A DNA stretch of 11,213 bases. Source: Hominenteromicrobium gallistercoris. GTDB lineage: Bacteria; Bacillota; Clostridia; Oscillospirales; Acutalibacteraceae. Shown piece after piece: positions 7,445 through 11,213 of this stretch. The position numbers were made by a program, and so were the translations under genes. The notes beneath the pieces are model-generated. The model ran no database searches, had not been told where the DNA came from, and saw nothing but the letters and a program-made list of their open reading frames with translations. The stretch spans positions 1 through 11,213 of the forward strand of contig DWXR01000112.1 of NCBI GenBank assembly GCA_019119145.1. Direction: 5' to 3'. Position 1 is the first letter of the stretch. Every line of letters starts with the position of its first letter.

Positions 7445-7490
7445 TGCGCCACCTCCCCGCTCCGCAGCCTGTCGAAGCCGCTCGAAAAAT

Positions 7491-7507
7491 TTAGTTAGAC
7501 AAACTAA
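7491..7507. promoter_or_regulatory. Putative operator for the MarR/FabT-like regulator
   Basis: TTAGTTAGACAAACTAA on the plus strand: perfect 6-bp arms TTAGTT and AACTAA around a 5-bp centre. It lies roughly at +8 to +24 from the start site predicted by the operon promoter, so a bound dimer would block initiation or early elongation. AT-rich palindromes of this size are typical MarR-family sites, and FabT boxes in lactic acid bacteria are also AT-rich dyads with TTTG/CAAA-like arms. That the regulator at 7004-7444 is its ligand is inference from neighbourhood. Confidence 0.7.
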
Positions 7508-7521
7508 TCAATCTGCCTGTT

Positions 7522-7550
7522 ATTTTACTTGCTTTCCCGCGGATTGTCAA
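7522..7550 (-). promoter_or_regulatory. Sigma-A type promoter of the fab operon
   Basis: On the minus strand, TTGACA (7545-7550), a 17-bp spacer, then TAAAAT (7522-7527). This is a perfect -35 and a 5/6 -10 at the ideal spacing. The start site would be near 7515, giving a leader of about 70 nt before the GTG of the regulator gene. It is the only strong promoter I see ahead of the eight-gene fab run. Confidence 0.85.
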
Positions 7551-7800
7551 TGCTTTTGGGCCTTTGGCGCCCCGCTTTCGCGAAAAACTTCCGGCACAAC
7601 GTACCGTTTTGTTGCCGCGCTGTAATCTTTTTGAAATTTTTTGTCTTTTTTTTGTAGTTTTTTGGTTTTAATTCTTTTAAAGAATTATGCGCTCTAGAAA
7701 TTGGTTTACAATAACAACCACGAGCTGGTCATTATTCGGACCGGCGTCCCAAACGGAGTTGTATGTCCGCATTTTCACACCGATTTTTAGAAATCCCGCT
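7551..7800. other. Intergenic region between the fab operon and the divergent M23 gene
   Basis: This AT-rich stretch should hold the promoter of the M23 gene. It contains the 10-bp palindrome TTTCGCGAAA (7576-7585), a T-rich plus-strand tract (about 7625-7669) and a palindrome at 7669-7687. TACAAT at 7707-7712 could serve as a -10 box, but the hexamer 17 bp upstream (ATTATG) is a poor -35, so the promoter call is weak and may need an activator or another sigma factor. No open reading frame with a ribosome site is seen here. Confidence 0.45.
7669..7687. promoter_or_regulatory. 19-bp palindrome upstream of the M23 gene, operator-like
   Basis: TAATTCTTT-T-AAAGAATTA: perfect 9-bp arms around one base. 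It lies about 20 bp upstream of a possible -10 box (TACAAT, 7707-7712), overlapping where the -35 would be. No T-tract follows on either strand in terminator fashion and the one-base centre is poor for an RNA hairpin loop, so a protein-binding site is more likely than a terminator. The binding protein is unknown. Confidence 0.5.
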
Positions 7801-7817
7801 GAAAGGAAGGTTTTTCC

Positions 7818-9230
7818 ATGAAGCATTTTCACAAGCGCTTCACCCGCCTGACCGCGCTGGCGCTCTCGGCTCTGCTGCTCGCCTCTGCGCCGCTGGCCGT
7901 TTCCGCGCAGACCGTGGAGGAGATCGAAGCCAAGCAGAACGCCCTTGCCGAAAAGAAGGCCGATCTGGAAAGCCAGCTTGCCGCTCTGGAAGAGGACGAG
8001 AGCGACAAGGAGGCCGAGCAGGCGCTGCTTTCGGAGAAGATCGACACCGTCCGCACGCAGATCAGCACCGCGACGGAGAATATCGATACGCTGAACGACA
8101 GCATCACCGCGCTGGAGGAGAGCCTCGCTTCCGCCGAGGCCGAGATCGCCGACACGATGGAGCTTCTGAAGAAGCGCCTTTGCGCGCTGTACTCCGCCGG
8201 CAGCACGGTGAGCACGCTGGAGATCCTGTTCAATGCGGAGAGCCTGCACGACTTCTCCATGCGCATGGAGATGGTTTCCGGCATCACGCGCCACGACAAG
8301 ATGCTGATCGACCAGGTTTCCGCCTATATGGAGGAGACTGCCGCGCAGCGCGAGGAGCTCGAGAAGGAAAAGACGGCGCTGGCCGATGAGAAGAAGCTGT
8401 TGGAATCCAGCCAGGCGGAGCTGACCGAGCTGGAGGAGGAAAACAGCGCGCTGCTCAAGGAGATCCGCGCCGAAAAGGGCGAGACCGCCGAGCAGATTGA
8501 GCGCACGGAAGCGGAAGAAAACGCGCTGGCAAATAAAATGGCCGTGCTGATCGCGCAGATGCAGCAGCAGGAGGCCGCCAACGCGGCGCGGCCCACCCCG
8601 ACGCCCACGCCGGTGCCGGAGGTAGAGCCGACGCCGACCCCGACGCCTGTGCCGGAAGTAGAGCCAACCCCGACGCCGACCCCGGTGCCGGAGACCGAAT
8701 ACGACGAGAACGGCAACGCGCTTCCGACGCCGACCCCGACGCCGGTTCCCGAGACGAAGCCCACGCCGACGCCCACCCCGGTGCCGACCGTAAAACCCAC
8801 GCCGACGCCCACCCCGGTGCCGGACACCTCCGCCCCGAGCTATGACTCGAGCGAAAGCTTCAGCTGGCCGCTTCCGGGCTACGGCCACGGCAGCATCACG
8901 CAGTACTTCGGCAACAACGGCCACAAGGGCCTGGACATCGGCGCGCCGGAGGGCACCCCGATCGTCGCTTCCCGCTCCGGTACGGTCATGATCGCGAACA
9001 ACTACGACTCCTGGGGCGATTCGTGGGGCTACTACGTTTCGATCTACCACGACTCCACGTACTCCACGCTGTACGCGCACATGAGCTCAGTCGCCGCCTA
9101 TGAGGGCCAGTGGGTCAACAAGGGCGACATCATCGGCTACGTCGGCAACACGGGCAACTCGTTCGGCAACCACCTCCACTTCGAGGTTTACCAGAACGGC
9201 ACGCGCGTGGACCCGAGCCAGTTCGTGTAA
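7818..9230 (+). CDS. Secreted coiled-coil M23 peptidoglycan endopeptidase (EnvC/PcsB-like layout)
   Basis: A 470-residue exported cell wall hydrolase. Residues 1-30 are a signal peptide (basic start KHFHKRFTR, hydrophobic core, cleavage after AVSA). Residues 31-255 are a long Glu/Lys/Ala-rich coiled coil, interrupted near 118-165 by a conserved-looking segment (LCALYSAGSTVSTLEILFNA) like the one in EnvC, CwlO and PcsB proteins. Residues 259-338 are a proline/threonine linker with six PTPTPTPVP units. Residues 345-470 are a LytM/M23 domain with HKGLD (H369, D373), LYAH (H421) and NHLHFEV (H452, H454), so all zinc and catalytic residues are present and the enzyme should cut peptide cross-bridges itself. 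Proteins of this layout are known to work with FtsEX at division or elongation sites; no ftsEX is in the window. ATG follows AAAGGAAGG by 7 bp; the gene is monocistronic with its own terminator. Confidence 0.93.
   Translation: MKHFHKRFTRLTALALSALLLASAPLAVSAQTVEEIEAKQNALAEKKADLESQLAALEEDESDKEAEQALLSEKIDTVRTQISTATENIDTLNDSITALEESLASAEAEIADTMELLKKRLCALYSAGSTVSTLEILFNAESLHDFSMRMEMVSGITRHDKMLIDQVSAYMEETAAQREELEKEKTALADEKKLLESSQAELTELEEENSALLKEIRAEKGETAEQIERTEAEENALANKMAVLIAQMQQQEAANAARPTPTPTPVPEVEPTPTPTPVPEVEPTPTPTPVPETEYDENGNALPTPTPTPVPETKPTPTPTPVPTVKPTPTPTPVPDTSAPSYDSSESFSWPLPGYGHGSITQYFGNNGHKGLDIGAPEGTPIVASRSGTVMIANNYDSWGDSWGYYVSIYHDSTYSTLYAHMSSVAAYEGQWVNKGDIIGYVGNTGNSFGNHLHFEVYQNGTRVDPSQFV
8592..8831 (+). 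repeat. Six-unit proline-rich linker repeat inside the M23 gene
   Basis: Six copies of PTPTPTPVP at residues 259-267, 271-279, 283-291, 303-311, 315-323 and 327-335, joined by EVE, EVE, ETEYDENGNAL, ETK, TVK and DTS. The basic period is 12 residues (36 bp); the third interval is 20 residues because of an insert, YDENGNAL. Pro-Thr linkers of this kind act as stiff, extended spacers that carry a catalytic domain through the wall. Linker charge changes from acidic (EVE) in the first units to basic (ETK, TVK) later. Confidence 0.92.
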
Positions 9231-9250
9231 TTTCAGGCAAAGTGAAAGAC

Positions 9251-9290
9251 AATCGCCCGCAGGGTTCATCCTGCGGGCGATTTATTTTTT
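9251..9290 (+). terminator. Intrinsic terminator of the M23 gene
   Basis: A perfect 13-bp stem, AATCGCCCGCAGG (9251-9263) with CCTGCGGGCGATT (9270-9282), closed by the 6-nt loop GTTCAT and followed by TATTTTTT. It starts 20 bp after the M23 stop codon. Strong on the plus strand. Confidence 0.95.
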
Positions 9291-9390
9291 CTACTGCACG
9301 ATTTTTCCTCCCGCGCGAAACGCTTTTCCCCGCCGCGCTTTTTCAACGCCGCGCTGTGTACCGGTGGAAAACGGCAGGCCTGCAAACTGC

Positions 9391-9421
9391 AAAAGGGCGC
9401 GGTGGTCATCCGCGCCCTTTT
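9391..9421 (-). terminator. Intrinsic terminator of the serine hydrolase gene (probably bidirectional)
   Basis: A perfect 12-bp stem, AAAAGGGCGCGG (9391-9402) with CCGCGCCCTTTT (9410-9421), around the 7-nt loop TGGTCAT. It lies 25 bp past the minus-strand stop at 9447. The A/T ends of the stem give a short U-tract in either direction, so it can also back up the M23 terminator. The convergent gap 9231-9446 otherwise shows no gene. Confidence 0.85.
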
Positions 9422-9446
9422 CTTGCCCTGTTGAAGTCCTGAGCCG

Positions 9447-10931
9447 TTATTCCGCCGCGAGCGTGTAGGTCTGCGGGGCTTTGTCGGCAATGCCGCCCGA
9501 GAGCGGCAGCGTCGACGTGCAGGTCAGCGTCAGGCGGCCGCCGTCAAATTCAAACAGCATGCGCTTGCCGCCGACGGCCTCCGCGCAGCGGATCTCCGCC
9601 TCGAAGCACGTGTCCGTGCGCCAGCGCCCGACCGCGCCGTACGTTCTGCCGCAGAGCGTGGACTCGACAAAGTGGCTCTCGAGGCCGATGTCCACCGAGA
9701 ACGCGCCGTTGTCCTGCTCGGCCGTCAGCACGGCCTTATCGTCGGAAAAGTCGAGGCGGAGCGTTTTCGTCTCGCCCCCCTGCGGCGCGACGATCCAGAC
9801 GCCGCCGATCAGGTCCGCAAGGCCCGGCATCGTCTCCGCCGGGACGAAGCGCCGCCCGCCGGCCTGCGCCTCCGACGCGCGGTTGCGCATCGAGAGCATC
9901 GGCTGGATCTCCGCCCGCCGGAGCCGGTGCTGCAGCACGTGCGTCATCGGGCTTTCCGGCAGCGATTCCTCGTCCGTGATCGCCGGCAGAATCGTCTCCC
10001 ACGCGCAGGTGAGCTGGTCCTGCTGCCGCGCGGACGCGCTCTGCAGAATCAGAATCGCGTCCTTGTCTTCAAAGATCACGCCGTACTGCCCGAAAGCGCC
10101 GTCTGCGCGCACGACGTGCTCCGGCACGCAGCGCCAGAACTGGAAGCCGTAGCCGCAGCGCCAGTCCGGCGTATCGGGGTCGTTGACGGGGCTCAGCGTC
10201 TCGACGGCCTTCGAGGTCGCAAGGTCGAACCACGCGGCGTCGAGCAGCTGCCTGCCCGCCCACCGGCCGCGCTGCGCGACGAACAGGATAAAGCGCGCCA
10301 TGTCCTCGGCACGCAGGCGGCTGCCAGCGCCGCCCATCTCCGTGCCGTCGGGCAGCCGGAAGCACTCGACGTCCGAAATGCCGAGCGGCTCAAAGAGGCG
10401 CGGCGTGAGGTACTCGAACAGGTCCGTGCCGGTGCGCCGCTTCAGCGCGGCGCAGAGCATGTTGGTGCCGGCCGTGTTGTACATGAAGCACGTGCCCGGC
10501 TTGTACTTGAACTCGTGCGCGAGGAAGTTCCGGATCCAGTCCGGCTTCGAAACGTCGAACGTGTCGATCTCCGTCGCGTGCCCGCAGGTCATCGTCAGAA
10601 GGTCCCGCACCGTGCACAGCCGCAGGTTCTCGCTCGGGTTTTCCGGCAGCTTGTCCGGGAACAGGTCGCACAGCTTATCCGTGAGCGCGAGCTTCCCCTC
10701 CTGCACCGCGAAGCCGACCGCCGTGGAGGTCAGCGCCTTCGTAAACGAAAACATCATGTGCGGCGACGCCGGATTGTACGGCTTCCACCAGCCCTCGGCG
10801 CAGACCTTGCCGTGCCGCAGCAGCATCAGGCTGTGCAGCTCCAGGCCGCGCCGCTCGGCGAGGTCGATAAAATCCAGAATCCCCTTCGAATGAATGCCGA
10901 CACTTTCCGGCGTCACTCTTTCCAATACCAT
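9447..10931 (-). CDS. Serine hydrolase, class C beta-lactamase-like fold (COG1680 type)
   Basis: A 494-residue protein with the penicillin-binding/class C beta-lactamase fold in its first 320 residues. The nucleophile motif S-x-x-K is SFTK at 62-65. The usual Tyr-x-Asn motif reads Y151-N-T in FMYNTAGTN, with the catalytic Tyr kept. No Lys-Thr-Gly is seen; its place is probably taken by RADGAFGQYG at 275-284 after GYGFQFWRC. Residues about 370-494 form a separate beta-rich region of unknown role (LIGGVWIVAPQGG onward). There is no signal peptide or membrane segment, so it should be cytoplasmic and is unlikely to give beta-lactam resistance; an esterase or amidase/peptidase role on an unknown substrate is more plausible. 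ATG at 10931 follows AAAGGGTGA. It is a single-gene unit convergent with the M23 gene. Confidence 0.85.
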   Translation of the reverse strand: MVLERVTPESVGIHSKGILDFIDLAERRGLELHSLMLLRHGKVCAEGWWKPYNPASPHMMFSFTKALTSTAVGFAVQEGKLALTDKLCDLFPDKLPENPSENLRLCTVRDLLTMTCGHATEIDTFDVSKPDWIRNFLAHEFKYKPGTCFMYNTAGTNMLCAALKRRTGTDLFEYLTPRLFEPLGISDVECFRLPDGTEMGGAGSRLRAEDMARFILFVAQRGRWAGRQLLDAAWFDLATSKAVETLSPVNDPDTPDWRCGYGFQFWRCVPEHVVRADGAFGQYGVIFEDKDAILILQSASARQQDQLTCAWETILPAITDEESLPESPMTHVLQHRLRRAEIQPMLSMRNRASEAQAGGRRFVPAETMPGLADLIGGVWIVAPQGGETKTLRLDFSDDKAVLTAEQDNGAFSVDIGLESHFVESTLCGRTYGAVGRWRTDTCFEAEIRCAEAVGGKRMLFEFDGGRLTLTCTSTLPLSGGIADKAPQTYTLAAE

Positions 10932-10998
10932 CTTCCGTCACCCTTTCTTCTTTTGCTTTCCGGCCGCTGCGCGCGCCGGCTTTTATTTTCTGTATTCT

Positions 10999-11027
10999 AT
11001 TCTAACATAACCGGCGGCGCTTTTCCA
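10999..11027 (-). promoter_or_regulatory. Extended -10 promoter of the serine hydrolase gene
   Basis: Minus strand: TGGAAA (11022-11027) as a 4/6 -35, a 17-bp spacer, then TAGAAT (10999-11004) preceded by TGT, an extended -10. A second overlapping TAGAAT lies at 10994-10999. The start near 10992 would give a leader of about 60 nt. Confidence 0.6.
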
Positions 11028-11056
11028 TCCCCGCCCGCCGGTTTTTTCGCGCGGGC

Positions 11057-11085
11057 TTGCAAGAGATGCCGCGCCGTGCTATACT
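11057..11085 (+). promoter_or_regulatory. Sigma-A type promoter pointing off the right edge
   Basis: Plus strand TTGCAA (11057-11062), exactly 17 bp, TATACT (11080-11085). Five of six bases match in each box. The start would be near 11092. No ordinary gene follows within the window, so its transcript begins with the structured stretch at 11125-11206. Confidence 0.65.
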
Positions 11086-11124
11086 CAAAACAGCTTGTAT
11101 CGATTAAAAACTGCTTGAGGGGTA

Positions 11125-11206
11125 GTGTGAAAAAAACTTTTCACACACGATTTGTGCCTTTGCCGCAATGAGCAAAGCGGCAATCGGCTTCGCCGACCGG
11201 CACAAA
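11125..11206. other. Unexplained structured element: hairpin plus three-way junction
   Basis: First, a 9-bp hairpin at 11125-11146 (GTGTGAAAA, loop AAAC, TTTTCACAC). Then a nested set: outer stem TTTGTGCC (11151-11158) with GGCACAAA (11199-11206), enclosing hairpin A, TTGCCGC (11160-11166) with GCGGCAA (11177-11183), and hairpin B, TCGGC (11184-11188) with GCCGA (11192-11196). All stems are perfect, with only one to two unpaired bases at the junction. An A-tract, not a T-tract, follows, so it is not an intrinsic terminator on the plus strand. GAGGGG (11117-11122) precedes a GTG at 11127 that opens a 14-codon frame ending TGA at 11169-11171; the same frame then stays open to TAA at 11211-11213. 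Candidates are a non-coding RNA or leader under the promoter at 11057-11085, or the end of a small dispersed repeat. I cannot assign a family. Confidence 0.5.
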
Positions 11207-11213
11207 AAAATAA

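Noticed and set aside
7591..7669. Bulged hairpin CGGCACAA/TTGTTGCCG followed by T-rich DNA as a terminator
   Set aside because: The T-rich tract starts several bases after the stem, the stem is bulged, and no plus-strand gene lies upstream in this divergent region.
7677..9080. Minus-strand open frame of 467 codons opposite the M23 gene
   Set aside because: Shadow of a gene with signal peptide and catalytic motifs on the plus strand; the arginine/glycine-rich stretch mirrors the Pro-Thr repeat.
11009..11047. AACCGGCGG/CCGCCGGTT inverted repeat with a T6 tail as a plus-strand terminator
   Set aside because: The loop is 17 nt, no plus-strand gene ends nearby, and it overlaps the -35 region of the hydrolase promoter. 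Chance in GC-rich DNA is possible.
9672..11171. Long plus-strand open frame of 499 codons opposite the serine hydrolase
   Set aside because: Shadow of the minus-strand gene; composition is Arg/Ala/Val-rich, and it runs across two promoters and an intergenic region.

Overview
The window looks like chromosomal DNA from a G+C-rich, anaerobic low-complexity-gut-type Firmicute, most likely a member of the Clostridia close to the Oscillospiraceae/Ruminococcaceae. The reasons are the type II fatty acid synthesis (FASII) gene order, a FabK-type enoyl reductase, a MarR/FabT-like regulator at the head of the operon, strong AAAGGAG-type ribosome binding sites, and codons ending mostly in G or C. The family-level placement is inference; no rRNA or other marker gene is present.

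From 7550 down to the left edge, everything lies on the minus strand and forms one fatty acid synthesis operon: a MarR-family regulator (fabT-like), fabH, fabK, fabD, fabG, fabF, accB, fabZ and the first 296 codons of accC, which runs off the left edge. A near-consensus sigma-A promoter (TTGACA, 17 bp, TAAAAT) precedes the regulator gene, and a 17-bp palindrome sits just downstream of the predicted start site. This suggests the regulator controls its own operon. Together the genes cover malonyl-CoA formation (AccB, AccC), malonyl transfer to ACP (FabD), initiation (FabH) and all four elongation steps (FabF, FabG, FabZ, FabK). No acyl carrier protein gene is present in the window. The 277-bp gap between fabG and fabF holds two tandem copies of a 91-bp repeat.

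A 373-bp intergenic region (7445-7817) separates this operon from a divergent plus-strand gene for a secreted, coiled-coil M23 peptidoglycan endopeptidase with six PTPTPTPVP units between the coiled coil and the catalytic domain. A strong intrinsic terminator follows it.

A convergent minus-strand gene (9447-10931) encodes a cytoplasmic serine hydrolase of the class C beta-lactamase-like fold. It has its own hairpin terminator and an extended -10 promoter. To its right, a second, plus-strand promoter with near-consensus boxes (11057-11085) points off the window. It leads into about 120 bp that has no ordinary gene but can fold into a hairpin followed by a compact three-way junction. Of everything here, this element and the 91-bp repeat are the least explained by known genes. 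I found no tRNA, rRNA, CRISPR array, insertion sequence or prophage gene.
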